Source: QHXQ01 sp036389375 (lineage in GTDB: Bacteria; Acidobacteriota; Blastocatellia; Pyrinomonadales; Pyrinomonadaceae). Taken from it: a stretch of DNA of 51,317 nucleotides. The DNA lies in NCBI GenBank assembly GCA_036389375.1, contig DASVQA010000003.1, positions 1 to 51,317 on the forward strand, given 5' to 3'. This document shows positions 40,880-50,296 of the stretch, in pieces. The notes under the pieces were generated by a model, which did no database searches, was not told the DNA's origin, and saw nothing but the letters and a program-made list of their open reading frames with translations. Numbering within the stretch: the first letter of the stretch is position 1; the number at the start of each line of letters is the position of its first letter. The translations under genes were made by a program, and so were the position numbers.

Positions 40880-42036
40880 GAGCAGATGAAAACTTCGATG
40901 TCGTCGTCGTCGGCGCGGGCCTCGGCGGCTTGCAGTGCGCGCGCCTTTTAGGGCGTGCGGGCTTACGCGTCCTGCTCGCGGATCGCAAGCGCGCGCTTGA
41001 CGAGGGCGTACACACGACGGGCATCTTCGTGCGGCGCACGCTCGAAGATTTCGACCTGCCGGCGGATTGTCTCGGCCCGGTCGTGCGCGGCGTCACGCTC
41101 TACTCGCCCGCGCGCCGCACGCTCGCGCTCGACAGTGAGCATGACGAGTTTCGCGTCGGGCGCATGGGCCGGCTGTACCTGCGTTTTTTGGCCGACTGTT
41201 TGAGCGCGGGCGTCGTGTGGTGGCCGGAGACGCGCTACGCCGGTTGCGAAGTGGGCGGCGCGGGCGTGACGGTGCGGCTTGAAGTCGGGGGGCGCGTGCA
41301 GAGAGTGTCGGCGCGGTTTCTGGTCGGCGCGGACGGCGCACAATCCCGCGTCGCACGCGACCTCAACCTCGATGCAAACCGCGAGTGGATCGTCGGCGTC
41401 GAAGACGTTTACACGGACGTGCCGCACGCGGGCGAACCGCGCTTCCATTGCTTTCTCGATCCGAAACTCGCGCCCGGCTATCTCGCCTGGGTCGTACACG
41501 ACGGTGCGGAGACGCACGTCGGCGTCGGCGGCTACAGTGCGCGCTTCGAGCCACGCGCGGCGCTCGCGGAGTTTCAACGCAGCCTCGCAGGGCTGTTCGC
41601 TTTGGCCGCAGGGCGACGCGTGGAACGACGCGGCGGCCGTATTCCCGTCGGCGGCGTGCTGCGGCGGCTCAAGTGTCCGCACGGTCTGCTGGTCGGCGAC
41701 GCGGCCGGCGCGGTTTCGCCTTTGACGGCGGGCGGACTTGATCCGTGCATGCGTCTATCGAGCCTCGCGGCGCAGGTGATCGAAAATTATTTAACGAGTG
41801 GCGACGCGGCGGCGCTCGACGCTTATTCAGGGGCACGCTTCCGCGCACGTTTCGCTTCGCGTCTGTGGCTGCGCCGATTGCACGCGCGGCTCAACCACCC
41901 GGCGCTCGTGGAACTCGCGTGCGCCGCGATGCGCACGCCGCCGCTACGAGGCTTCGCCCCGCACGTCTTCTTCGGGCGCGGCTCGTTCCCCGATGTCGAA
42001 GTCGCACGGCCTGTGCCCGAACAGTTATGCGGTTGA
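40873..42036 (+). CDS. FAD-dependent oxidoreductase (geranylgeranyl-reductase / PHBH-like)
   Basis: The 387-residue product is a flavoprotein of the p-hydroxybenzoate-hydroxylase fold. Motifs are the N-terminal FAD loop VVGAGLGGLQCARLLGRAGL, the DG motif GADGAQSRVARDL (about 152-165) and the GD motif LLVGDAAGAVSPLTAGGLDP (about 272-291). Such proteins act as hydroxylases or as reductases of prenyl groups; the GAVSPLTAGG loop is common in the geranylgeranyl-reductase branch. The substrate is unknown. Its start overlaps the end of the DUF4173-like gene, so it belongs to that operon. Confidence 0.85.
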   Translation: MVRADENFDVVVVGAGLGGLQCARLLGRAGLRVLLADRKRALDEGVHTTGIFVRRTLEDFDLPADCLGPVVRGVTLYSPARRTLALDSEHDEFRVGRMGRLYLRFLADCLSAGVVWWPETRYAGCEVGGAGVTVRLEVGGRVQRVSARFLVGADGAQSRVARDLNLDANREWIVGVEDVYTDVPHAGEPRFHCFLDPKLAPGYLAWVVHDGAETHVGVGGYSARFEPRAALAEFQRSLAGLFALAAGRRVERRGGRIPVGGVLRRLKCPHGLLVGDAAGAVSPLTAGGLDPCMRLSSLAAQVIENYLTSGDAAALDAYSGARFRARFASRLWLRRLHARLNHPALVELACAAMRTPPLRGFAPHVFFGRGSFPDVEVARPVPEQLCG

Positions 42037-42095
42037 TTGAACGGCGAGCGTGTGCGCGTTGCGTTGCGGCGCAACAGTAACAAGGAGAAAAAGCG

Positions 42096-42902
42096 ATGAC
42101 TGAGCTTAGCATCAATCACGCGGAGCAGTTGCGCAACGCCGCCCGCCGGCGCGGCTTCTGGCGGCGACAGTTTGCGGACACGGAGACGACCCCGCAGTTA
42201 ATCTGCGACGCTACGTTCGGCGTCGTCGTGCCGTTGCTGTGCCTGATCTTCGACCCCATCGTCTTCCGGCGTGCCCTCATGGGCGAGTCGCCGCTCTTGG
42301 CGAACTATCGCCTCTTCGCCTACGCGGTCATCTTCATCGAGATCACGGCCTTGCTCGCGTGGCACGTGCGCGTGCGCGAGGCCCGGCAGGCGCGCATACT
42401 CGGCGGCATCATGCTGGCGGGCGGCATCTTCGCGCTCGTCGTCGGATTGGTCATCCTGCCCTTTAGCCTGATCGGACTAGTGTTCTACGGCATAGGTATC
42501 TTCGGCTTCGCGCCGTTCATAACCGCAGTCCTCTACCTGCGCAACGGTCGCCGTGCGCTGCGCTACGCGCGGGCGCAAGCACCGCCGCCCGGTCGGCGCG
42601 TCGCACCCGTGCTGCTGAGTGCATTGTTGACCATCGTGCTGCCGGCGCTGGCGCAGTGGCGTGTGACGCACATGAGGGCGCAGGCGCTCAGTGCGTTGGT
42701 CGAAGGCGATACGACGCAAGCGGCAATGGCCGTGAACCGGCTCAAGTACATTCACTGGCTCGCGCTCGACGAAGGCTACGGGCCACTCTTGTTGGCTTAC
42801 CGCCGGAACAGCGACGCCGCGCAGAGGGCCCGCATCGCCAGCGCATACAAGCAACTGACCGGCGCAGAGATCGTAGCGCGGGGCAACTGGCTGGACGATT
42901 AG
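42096..42902 (+). CDS. Membrane protein of unknown function
   Basis: The 268-residue product has five membrane segments (about 33-55, 70-88, 98-118, 122-146, 165-185) followed by a soluble helical tail with ALSALVEGDTTQAAMAVNRLKYIH. No family recognised. ATG 42096 follows AAGGAG. It lies 59 bases after the flavoprotein gene and is probably co-transcribed with it. Confidence 0.7.
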   Translation: MTELSINHAEQLRNAARRRGFWRRQFADTETTPQLICDATFGVVVPLLCLIFDPIVFRRALMGESPLLANYRLFAYAVIFIEITALLAWHVRVREARQARILGGIMLAGGIFALVVGLVILPFSLIGLVFYGIGIFGFAPFITAVLYLRNGRRALRYARAQAPPPGRRVAPVLLSALLTIVLPALAQWRVTHMRAQALSALVEGDTTQAAMAVNRLKYIHWLALDEGYGPLLLAYRRNSDAAQRARIASAYKQLTGAEIVARGNWLDD

Positions 42903-43058
42903 GCGACCAGTCCTCGCAAGGCCAGCCGCCCGCAACCGACTCCGTGCCCGCGCGAGTGGCGCGTGGGCGCTTTGATCGTCTAAGATGCGCGCCAATCGAA
43001 ACAGCACTGAGGCAAAGGTTGGCGAACTCGTTGGCGTGATAAGCCGGGAGGATTTGCG

Positions 43059-44519
43059 ATGCGGCGGATTGAGCAGGCGGGCGGCAGACGACGCGCGGTC
43101 GTCTGCCTGTTAATTGCGGCGCTCATAGCGCAACTGGCATGTAGCGGCTTGGGCGGTCTGGGCGGCGGCGGCTCGCAGCCCACGACGGGCGCACGGCCCG
43201 CGCCCCACTTCAAACCCGGCTTCAATCTCTACACGCCCGAACAGGACATCGAAGTGGGCCGGCAATCCGCGCAGCAGATCGCACAGCAAGTGCCGATCTT
43301 GAACGACGGCGCGGTCGTCAATTACGTTCGCAATCTCGGCGCGAAACTCGCGGGGCGCGCACCCGGCTTCAAGTTCCCTTACCAGTTCAACGTCGTCGCT
43401 ACTAAAGACATCAACGCGTTTGCGCTGCCGGGCGGCTTCGTCTTCGTCAACGCGGGCGCAATCGCCGCCGCGAAGAACGAGGGCGAACTCGCGGGCGTGA
43501 TGGCGCACGAGATCACACACGTCGCCCTACGGCACGGTACGAATCAGGCGTCGAAGGCTTACGTCGCGCAAAAAGGTTTGGGCGCGGTCAGCGAAATCTT
43601 CGGCGGCCGCGACAGCGACCTCGGTCAGATGGTCGGCTCAATCGGGGGCTTGGGCGCAAACATGGTCTTCCTGCGGTTCGGGCGCACGGCCGAGCGGCAG
43701 GCCGATCTGGAAGGCGCGCGCATCATGGCCGAAGCGGGCTACGACCCGCGCGACATGGCCAACTTCTTCAAGACGCTGCAACAACAGACGGGGCAGCGCG
43801 TGCCGGAATTTTTGAGCGACCACCCAGACCCCGGCAACCGCATCGCCGCGATCAATGCCGAACTGCCCTCGCTGAGCGTCAGCAAGAACCCCGTCCACGA
43901 CACGCCGGATTTCGATCAGGTCAAGGCGCGGCTGACGGGCGGCGCGGCCGGCGCGCTGCGCGCCTCGGATGAACCGCAGCGCAAGGGGCCGGCCGATCCG
44001 AATAACATGCCGGATCAAGCGGGCCGACCTGCGCTGCCCGCCGCCGAACTGCGCGAGTATCAGGCGCGCGACGGCTCGTTCGCGTTTCAATATCCGGCCA
44101 ACTGGGATGGTCTGTCAGCGAGTGACGAGTCGAACCTGATCTTCGCGCCCAAAGGCGCTTACGGCGACCTCGAAGGCTCGACCGTCGTCACGCACGGCAT
44201 CTTCATCGGCGCGGTCGCGCCCGGCGCAAACGATCTGACGCAGGCGACCGAAGCGTTCGTCCAGCAACAGATTGCTGCCAACCCCGATTTCCGCGTGGCG
44301 CGGCGGCCCGAGCGCATCAACTTCAACGGACGCGAAGGCTACGTCACCGTCGTCGGCGGCCCTTCGCCCGTCACCAGCACCATCGAGGTTGACGCCATCT
44401 ACACGACCGCCACGGCCGACGGTCGCCTCTTCTATCTCATCGCCATCGCCCCCGAAGACGAATACAAAAACTATCAACCCGCCTTCGAGCGGATCATCAA
44501 CAGCCTGCGGCTGAAGTGA
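43059..44519 (+). CDS. M48 family zinc metallopeptidase, probable lipoprotein
   Basis: The 486-residue product is an M48 peptidase of the YfgC/BepA and Oma1-like branch. Zinc ligands are H150 and H154 in MAHEITHVALRHG, with E212 in AERQADLEGA as third ligand. An N-terminal signal (1-27) ends at LAC28, a likely lipidated Cys, so it should sit at the periplasmic face of the outer membrane and act in protein quality control. Residues about 330-486 form an additional domain with strands such as FAFQYPANWDGLSASD and REGYVTVVGGPSPV, similar to PsbP-like folds. ATG 43059 follows GGGAGG. Confidence 0.92.
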   Translation: MRRIEQAGGRRRAVVCLLIAALIAQLACSGLGGLGGGGSQPTTGARPAPHFKPGFNLYTPEQDIEVGRQSAQQIAQQVPILNDGAVVNYVRNLGAKLAGRAPGFKFPYQFNVVATKDINAFALPGGFVFVNAGAIAAAKNEGELAGVMAHEITHVALRHGTNQASKAYVAQKGLGAVSEIFGGRDSDLGQMVGSIGGLGANMVFLRFGRTAERQADLEGARIMAEAGYDPRDMANFFKTLQQQTGQRVPEFLSDHPDPGNRIAAINAELPSLSVSKNPVHDTPDFDQVKARLTGGAAGALRASDEPQRKGPADPNNMPDQAGRPALPAAELREYQARDGSFAFQYPANWDGLSASDESNLIFAPKGAYGDLEGSTVVTHGIFIGAVAPGANDLTQATEAFVQQQIAANPDFRVARRPERINFNGREGYVTVVGGPSPVTSTIEVDAIYTTATADGRLFYLIAIAPEDEYKNYQPAFERIINSLRLK

Positions 44520-44625
44520 AAGAGACAAGGCGCGGGGCGAAACTGAGGACAATGGTCGCGTCGTGCTTTGAATGCTCAACTGCACGCCCGGCCTGCTGCC
44601 CAACTTTCCCCGCGCACCTTGATCG

Positions 44626-45105
44626 TTAAGCTGCGCTGTCTTCGTCGGTGCTGGCGGCAGCGGGAGTGCTGGCGGCGCGCTCTGCACGAGCGGCCACGCG
44701 CGCCTGCATGAAGCGGCGCAGCGTGGCGAGACGCTCGGCCGCGTCGGGCCGGCGCATGACGAGTTGTTCGAGGTGCGTGAGATACCAGGGCGTGCCCGCG
44801 CGTGCGCGAAACTCGGCCAAGTAAGGCGCGAGCTTGGCGAAGACGGCGATGTGTTCGTTGTGTATGTCGTTAAAGAGTGCTTCGTCAATCGCGCCGTGAT
44901 TGACGAAAGCGGCGGCCATGTCCCAGTAGGTCGTGACCATGCGGTAGAGATGATTGTGTTCGCCGCGAATGGCGTTGAAGAGGTCTTCGACGCTCTGCGG
45001 GTCGAAGTCGGTCGTGAACCAATCGCGCGCGCGGCGCATCGTGTCCTCGCGCCGCAATTCGTACAGGCGCAGGATCAGGTTCGCATCTTCCTGCTTGCTG
45101 CTCAT
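44626..45105 (-). CDS. Small hypothetical protein of an acidobacterial type
   Basis: The 159-residue product is all-helical and cytoplasmic, with no signal peptide or membrane helix. Recognisable segments are ANLILRLYELRREDTMRRARDWF, MVTTYWDMAAAFVNHGAIDEALF and YLTHLEQLVMRRPDA. I recall similar proteins in acidobacteria, but no function is known to me. The Ala/Ser-rich, Glu/Asp-rich tail is disordered. ATG 45105 follows GAGGAAGG. Confidence 0.75.
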   Translation of the reverse strand: MSSKQEDANLILRLYELRREDTMRRARDWFTTDFDPQSVEDLFNAIRGEHNHLYRMVTTYWDMAAAFVNHGAIDEALFNDIHNEHIAVFAKLAPYLAEFRARAGTPWYLTHLEQLVMRRPDAAERLATLRRFMQARVAARAERAASTPAAASTDEDSAA

Positions 45106-45203
45106 ACGTGCCTTCCTCATCGGCCGGAGTTCGGACAACCACTGTCTCAAGCGGCGGTTATTATACTCCGGCGCTCTGCCGCTAATCAGCCCCGCCAAAG
45201 ACA

Positions 45204-45279
45204 CGAAGACCCGAAGTTTCGGAGCCACTGGCGCGCGTCCAGACTAAATCGCGCCAGTGGCCAAAACTCCGGGTCTTCG
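45204..45279. repeat. Long inverted repeat
   Basis: The left arm 45204-45235 and right arm 45250-45279 are reverse complements over about 30 bases with few changes; the inner CCACTGGCGCG / CGCGCCAGTGG and the outer CGAAGACCCG / CGGGTCTTCG are exact or nearly so. The 14-base loop has no obvious role. The hairpin lacks a T-tract, so it is not a standard terminator; a REP-like or miniature element is possible. Confidence 0.8.
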
Positions 45280-45361
45280 AGGCGAAGCCCGCCGCAGGAC
45301 GGGCCCGGCCCCAGCGTCGCCCGCGCTCACTGCTCAGGATCAGCGAGCCGGGCCGGCGCGA

Positions 45362-45982
45362 TTAGAGAAACTCGCAAGTGCACGTCTCGGTGTCGAAGAA
45401 CGAGCCGCGCGGGCAGGTACGCCGGATGCAGCAGGAGGGCGGGCCGCCGTCGAACATCTGGTTGACCAGATCGCCGAACTCGATGGACAACTCGAAAGCG
45501 CGGATCACTTTCTTGCGCCCCTCGCTCTGCGCATTGCTGACCCAGAAATTCAGGCCCTCCGTGTCCGGTTCGCGTTGCAGGAACGCGTGGTAGAGGTCTG
45601 TGACGAACGCCTGCAAGTGCGCGAGGTCGTTCATGTCCTGCGGGTTGCGCGCCTGATAGGCGGACGTTTGCAGGTAGTTGAAGTTGTTCGGATCGTCGTA
45701 GGAGGCTTGGGTCATGAACAGCGTGGCGACGAAGCGCCGCGCCTCGGCCAGCAGCGTGCCGTTGGCGGCGGCGTTGACCAGATTGTTGTATTCGTTCTGG
45801 CGTTCGAGGCAGGTCGGGGTGCGGCCGAGCGCGCCCTGATAAGCGCGGATGATGAACTGATCGTAGGAGCGCGGCGACTGAGGTTGCTGCATCGAGGCTT
45901 TGCGCGGCAGGAGCACGGCGCTGATGGCGAGACAACTGAGCACTGCCATGAAGTAGCGCAGCGAACGGGATTTAAACGTCAT
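45362..45982 (-). CDS. Exported protein with DUF4214-like domain and Cys-rich tail
   Basis: The 206-residue product has an N-terminal signal (about 1-30, RYFMAVLSCLAISAVLL). Two helical repeats follow, the second with FVTDLYHAFLQREPDTEGLNFWVSNA, which matches the LYxxxLxRxxDxxGLxxW pattern of DUF4214 domains found in surface and S-layer-associated proteins. The last 25 residues hold six Cys (CCIRRTC..GSFFDTETCTCEF), probably disulfide-linked like a small EGF-type or chitin-binding tail. ATG 45982 follows AAGGAG. Function unknown. Confidence 0.8.
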   Translation of the reverse strand: MTFKSRSLRYFMAVLSCLAISAVLLPRKASMQQPQSPRSYDQFIIRAYQGALGRTPTCLERQNEYNNLVNAAANGTLLAEARRFVATLFMTQASYDDPNNFNYLQTSAYQARNPQDMNDLAHLQAFVTDLYHAFLQREPDTEGLNFWVSNAQSEGRKKVIRAFELSIEFGDLVNQMFDGGPPSCCIRRTCPRGSFFDTETCTCEFL

Positions 45983-46750
45983 AATTAGTTACTCCTTGCT
46001 GTACCTTCAAGGGCGTCTCCGGGCACACCTGTACCTTCAGCCGACCGCAGTAGGCGCGAGCGATGTGCAGTCGCCTTTGGCGATAGCTTGCGCCGGAGGC
46101 GCGTTGTTGTTTGTCCCACTCCGGCGTCAGTTGCGAGGGCGAAACCGGAGCGACGCTGGTTAATGCTTGCGTGCCGAAGCGCGAAACACACGACGACCTG
46201 CCGGCGAGCCGACCGTCGCCGCCGTTACTGCTTTGGCCCGACCATCCATGACCCGGACGGTCGGAAGCTAAAGACTTAAGGACGCGCGCCCGAATCGGGA
46301 GACCTGACGTTTGCGCGGGGACTTGTCGGCGCGCACAGAAGAGACAGACCCGCGCTGCTGCTTTCTCAACATAACTAGACGCAAAATTTCCCGATATATT
46401 TCTACTATTGCAAATTTTTATTTAACGGCGCTTAGTCGTCGCCGGTTAAGTATTTAGACGCAGCGCGGTTGAAACTTGCAGCACCCGCGCGGCGTTTAAG
46501 AGGCAACAGAGTGCGTGGGTGGTCGAATCGAAGAGATGCCCCTCTAGACCTGAACCCCGTGCGGCATCGGTTGAGCCTGACCTGACTGCTACTTTCTCGG
46601 CGCGGGCGCGCGGCTCCCGCGTCAGCTTTCGTTTACAGCACTTAAGACAAGTGCGGCCTGCGCTCTCTGCGGCGGCGGCGGGCCGCGTGCGCTCTACCCG
46701 GTCTGCGCGCTCGCGCGCCGTCGCACCTCGGCTATGAGGAGGACTCGCTC
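45983..46750. other. Long intergenic region before the TPR-CHAT gene
   Basis: No credible gene is seen in 768 bases. A short repeat (TGTACCTTCA) occurs at about 46000 and 46031; a 9-base inverted repeat (CCGACCGTC / GACGGTCGG) lies at 46209-46217 and 46256-46264. The only AT-rich stretch is about 46365-46430 and is the likely site of regulation, leaving a leader of about 300 bases for the following gene. Confidence 0.5.
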
Positions 46751-49700
46751 ATGCGGCACGTCACCGCTCGACGCTTAACCTTACGTCTACTCTGTTGTGT
46801 GTTATGTCTGGCCGGCACTCTCTACGGCGCGGTGCGGGCGCAAGGCGGGGACGAAGCGGCCGTGCGCGAGGTGGCGGCCAAGTTTTTCGCGGCCTACCAG
46901 CAACGCGACCTCCCGCGCCTGCTGGCGCTTTGGAGCACACGCGCGCCGGAGTTGGCCGGCATCAAGCAAAGCCTGCAACAGACCTTCAACACGAACGATC
47001 ACTTTGAGGTCAAGCGGCTCGACGTGCAGCAGGTGACAATCGAAGCGGAACGTGCGCGCATCGAACTCGTGGTCGAACTGAGTGCGCTCGACGTAAAGAC
47101 CGGGCAGCCCGCCAACGCCGCCGGCTTCGGGCGCAGCACGCGCACGCTGCGGCTGGTGAAGGAAGACGGGGCGTGGCGCATCTGGCAGTACGCGCCCATC
47201 GAGGCGGAACTCGCAGCCGACCTGATCGCGGCCAAGACCGAACCGGAGCGCACGGCCCTTTTGACGGCGCGCGCGCAGTTGGTGAACGCCGAGTTGGTGC
47301 GCGAGTTGAACAGGCAGGGGCGCGCGCTGCTTGCGCCCAAGACGCTCGCCCAAGCCGCGCCGGTCTTTAATCTCGCGCTTAGTCTGGCGGAGCGTCTGCA
47401 AGACCGCGCCGGGCGCATCGAGTCGTGGCGCAACGTCGGGCACGTGCATCGCGTGGGCGGCGAGGCGGCGCAGGCCATCGAAGCCTTCAACCAGAGTCTG
47501 CGGCTCGCCGAAGCGGCGCACGATCTGGAAGAGACGGGCGCGGCCCTAAACGCGATTGCCGCTACGCACTTTATGAAGGGCGAACACGATCAGGCGCTCG
47601 TCTATCTGCGGCGCGGCATAGAGGTGGCCAAAGAGCGCGGCGACACCGATTACGTGCTGCACACGCTCAGCAACATCGGGCTGGTACACAAGTCGCAGGG
47701 CAAACTCGCCGAAGCCATCGCCGACTACCGCGAGAGTCTCGCGGTCGCCGAGCAGGTGGGCGACGCGGCGAACGCCGCCATCATCCTCACCGATCTGGGC
47801 AACACCTATCGCCTGCAAAGCGATTACGCGCAGGCGCGCGCCGCCTACGAGCAGAGCCTGCAAATCGCGCGGCGCATTGACGACAAACGGAGCATCGGCG
47901 CGGCCCTCGTCAGCCTCGGTCTGCTCGCACAGGCACTCGGCGATTACGATCAGGCGCTCGACTACTTCCAGCAAGGTTTAGTCATCGCCGAAGCGACCGC
48001 CGACAAGCAAGCCATCGGCACTGCGCTCGGCAACGTCGGCAATCTCTACTACGCGCGCGGCGATTACGCGCACGCGCTCGAAGCCTACCAGCGCAGCCTG
48101 CAACTCCGCGAAGAGATCAGACACAAGCCCGGCATCGCCAGCACGCTGACGAACATCGGTCTGATTCACAAGTCGCAGGGCAACTACGCGCAGGCGCGCG
48201 ACTATCTGCAGCGCGGGCTTGCCGTCAAGCAGGAGCTAAACGATAAGCCGAGCATCGCCTTTTCGCTCAACAGCATCGGCGCGCTCTACGCGGCGCAGGG
48301 CGACTACGCGCAGGCGCTCGACTACCTGCAACAGAGTCGCCAACTGAGCGAAGCACTCGGCGACCGGAGCGGCGTCGCCAGCACCTTAAACAGCATCGGC
48401 CTCGCTTACTACAAGCAGGGCAGCTACGCGACCGCGCTCGAACACTGGCAACGGAGTCTGGCCATCAGAGAGACGCTCGGCGAGCGTGCGAGCGTGGCTA
48501 ACACATGGGCGCACATCGCGGACGCTTACCTGAAATTAGGCAAGGCGCAAGAGGCGGTCGAGTATGCCGGCCGCGCCGCCACGACCGCCGAGCAGATCGG
48601 GCAACCGGAAATCTACATGAACGCGCGCACGACGGCCGGGCGCGCTTATGAAGCGTTGCAGCAGGCTGCACCGGCACGGCAGGCGCTGCTTGACGCGGTC
48701 GCGGCGGCCGAGCGTCTGCGCACGCAGGTCGCAGGCGACGCGCAGGATCAGGAACGCTCCTTCGAGTCTCTGGTCGAGCCTTATTATGCGCTGGTTGGCT
48801 TGCTCGTCCGGCAGCACGAGCCGGCGCAGGCGCTCGCCTACGCTGACCGCGCGAAGGGGCGCGTGCTGCTCGACGTGCTGCACGGCGGGCGCGAAAACGT
48901 GACGAAGGCCATGACGGCCGACGAGATCAAACAGGAACGCGCGCTCGTCGCCCCGATGGTCGCGCTCAACACGCAACTGGCCCGCCTGCGCCAGCAAGAG
49001 CGTCCCGACGGCGCGCGCCTCGCCGAACTCGACGCGCAGTTGGCGCAGGCGCGGCTCGCCTACGAATCGTTTCAGACGAACCTCTACGCGGCGCACCCGC
49101 AGTTGCAGGCCGAGCGCGGGCAGACGCCGCCGCTCACGCTCACAGAAGCGGCAGCGCTCGTGCCCGACGCGACGACGGCCTTGCTTGAATACGTCGTCGC
49201 TGATGAGGAGGTCTATCTGTTCGTCGTCACGCGCGGCGCACGCAGTCAGAGCGCGCCGGAGTTGCAAGTCTATCCGCTCGGCGTGCAGGGCCCTGAGTTG
49301 GCGCAACGCGCGGAGACGTTTCGCCGCCGCGTAGCCGAGCGCGACCTGACGGTGAAGCAGCCGGCCGCACAACTCTACAACCTGCTCATCAAACCGGCCG
49401 AGCGCCAGTTGCAGGGCGCAAGCAAACTGTGCATCGTGCCGGACGGCCCCTTGTGGGAGTTGCCGTTCCAAGCCCTGCACGCGGGCGCGCGCGGCTACCT
49501 GCTCGAACAGTACGCGGTCTTTTATGCGCCGTCGCTCGGCGTGCTGCGCGAGATGACGAGACGGCGCGCGGCGCGCACAACGGGCGCGCGGTTTGTCGCC
49601 ACCAGCAACAGCAGCGGTCGTGCGAGCGGCGCGGGGCTGTTTGCGCTCGGTAATCCGGTCTTGAGCGGCGCGACCATCGCCCGTGCGGCCACGACGCGCG

Positions 49701-50296
49701 CCGAACCGCTCAGCCCGCTGCCCGATGCGGAGCGCGAGGTCAACGCGCTCGGTCAACTCTACGGGCGCGAGCAGAGCCGCGTGCTCATCGGCCCGCAGGC
49801 GCGCGAGGCGGCCGTGAAAACTGAGGCCGGGCGGTATCGCGTGCTCCATTTCGCCACGCACGCCTTGCTCGACGATCACAACCCGATGTACTCGCGCATC
49901 CTTCTGGCGAGCGAGGCGGACGGGAGCGGCGAGGACGGACTGTTGGAAGCGTGGGAAGTGATGCGGCTCGATCTATCGGCCGAATTGGTCGTGCTGTCAG
50001 CCTGCCAGACGGCGCGCGGGCGCGTCGCGGCGGGCGAAGGCATGATCGGCATGTCGTGGGCGTTGTTCGTCGCGGGTTGTCCGGCGGCGGTCGTCAGCCA
50101 GTGGGAAGTTGACTCGGCGCGCAGCAGCGAATTGATGGTCGAGTTTCACCGCCACCTCGTCGGCCAGCGCCCTACAGGCCGGCGTGCGCCGACCAAGGCG
50201 GAGGCGCTCAGGCAGGCGGCGCTCAAACTGTTGCGCGGCCCCTACAATCATCCGGCTTATTGGGCCGGCTTCGTTCTCATCGGCGACGAGCGTTGA
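46751..50296 (+). CDS. Secreted TPR-CHAT protein (caspase-like protease domain)
   Basis: The 1181-residue product has a signal peptide (about 1-31, ending VRAQ), an NTF2/DUF-like region (about 35-150, AAKFFAAYQQRDLPRLLAL .. WRIWQYAPIE), a run of about ten TPR units (about 185-640) with repeated GDYAQALDYLQQ and GNVGNLYYARGDY patterns, a helical linker, and a C-terminal CHAT domain (about 890-1181). The CHAT dyad is intact: H1037 in LHFATHALLDD and C1085 in VVLSACQTARG. CHAT domains are caspase-fold peptidases; in several phage-defence and signalling systems they are switched on by a sensor, but exported TPR-CHAT proteins are widespread in acidobacteria and cyanobacteria with unknown substrates. 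ATG 46751 follows GAGGAGG. Confidence 0.92.
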   Translation: MRHVTARRLTLRLLCCVLCLAGTLYGAVRAQGGDEAAVREVAAKFFAAYQQRDLPRLLALWSTRAPELAGIKQSLQQTFNTNDHFEVKRLDVQQVTIEAERARIELVVELSALDVKTGQPANAAGFGRSTRTLRLVKEDGAWRIWQYAPIEAELAADLIAAKTEPERTALLTARAQLVNAELVRELNRQGRALLAPKTLAQAAPVFNLALSLAERLQDRAGRIESWRNVGHVHRVGGEAAQAIEAFNQSLRLAEAAHDLEETGAALNAIAATHFMKGEHDQALVYLRRGIEVAKERGDTDYVLHTLSNIGLVHKSQGKLAEAIADYRESLAVAEQVGDAANAAIILTDLGNTYRLQSDYAQARAAYEQSLQIARRIDDKRSIGAALVSLGLLAQALGDYDQALDYFQQGLVIAEATADKQAIGTALGNVGNLYYARGDYAHALEAYQRSLQLREEIRHKPGIASTLTNIGLIHKSQGNYAQARDYLQRGLAVKQELNDKPSIAFSLNSIGALYAAQGDYAQALDYLQQSRQLSEALGDRSGVASTLNSIGLAYYKQGSYATALEHWQRSLAIRETLGERASVANTWAHIADAYLKLGKAQEAVEYAGRAATTAEQIGQPEIYMNARTTAGRAYEALQQAAPARQALLDAVAAAERLRTQVAGDAQDQERSFESLVEPYYALVGLLVRQHEPAQALAYADRAKGRVLLDVLHGGRENVTKAMTADEIKQERALVAPMVALNTQLARLRQQERPDGARLAELDAQLAQARLAYESFQTNLYAAHPQLQAERGQTPPLTLTEAAALVPDATTALLEYVVADEEVYLFVVTRGARSQSAPELQVYPLGVQGPELAQRAETFRRRVAERDLTVKQPAAQLYNLLIKPAERQLQGASKLCIVPDGPLWELPFQALHAGARGYLLEQYAVFYAPSLGVLREMTRRRAARTTGARFVATSNSSGRASGAGLFALGNPVLSGATIARAATTRAEPLSPLPDAEREVNALGQLYGREQSRVLIGPQAREAAVKTEAGRYRVLHFATHALLDDHNPMYSRILLASEADGSGEDGLLEAWEVMRLDLSAELVVLSACQTARGRVAAGEGMIGMSWALFVAGCPAAVVSQWEVDSARSSELMVEFHRHLVGQRPTGRRAPTKAEALRQAALKLLRGPYNHPAYWAGFVLIGDER

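Noticed and set aside
46088..46279. 63-codon plus-strand frame in the gap before the TPR-CHAT gene
   Set aside because: Arg-rich product with no ribosome binding site or family resemblance.
47600..48500. Tandem DNA repeats within the TPR-CHAT gene
   Set aside because: The repeated GGCGATTACGCG-like strings are codon-level reflections of TPR protein repeats; no CRISPR spacing or spacer pattern.
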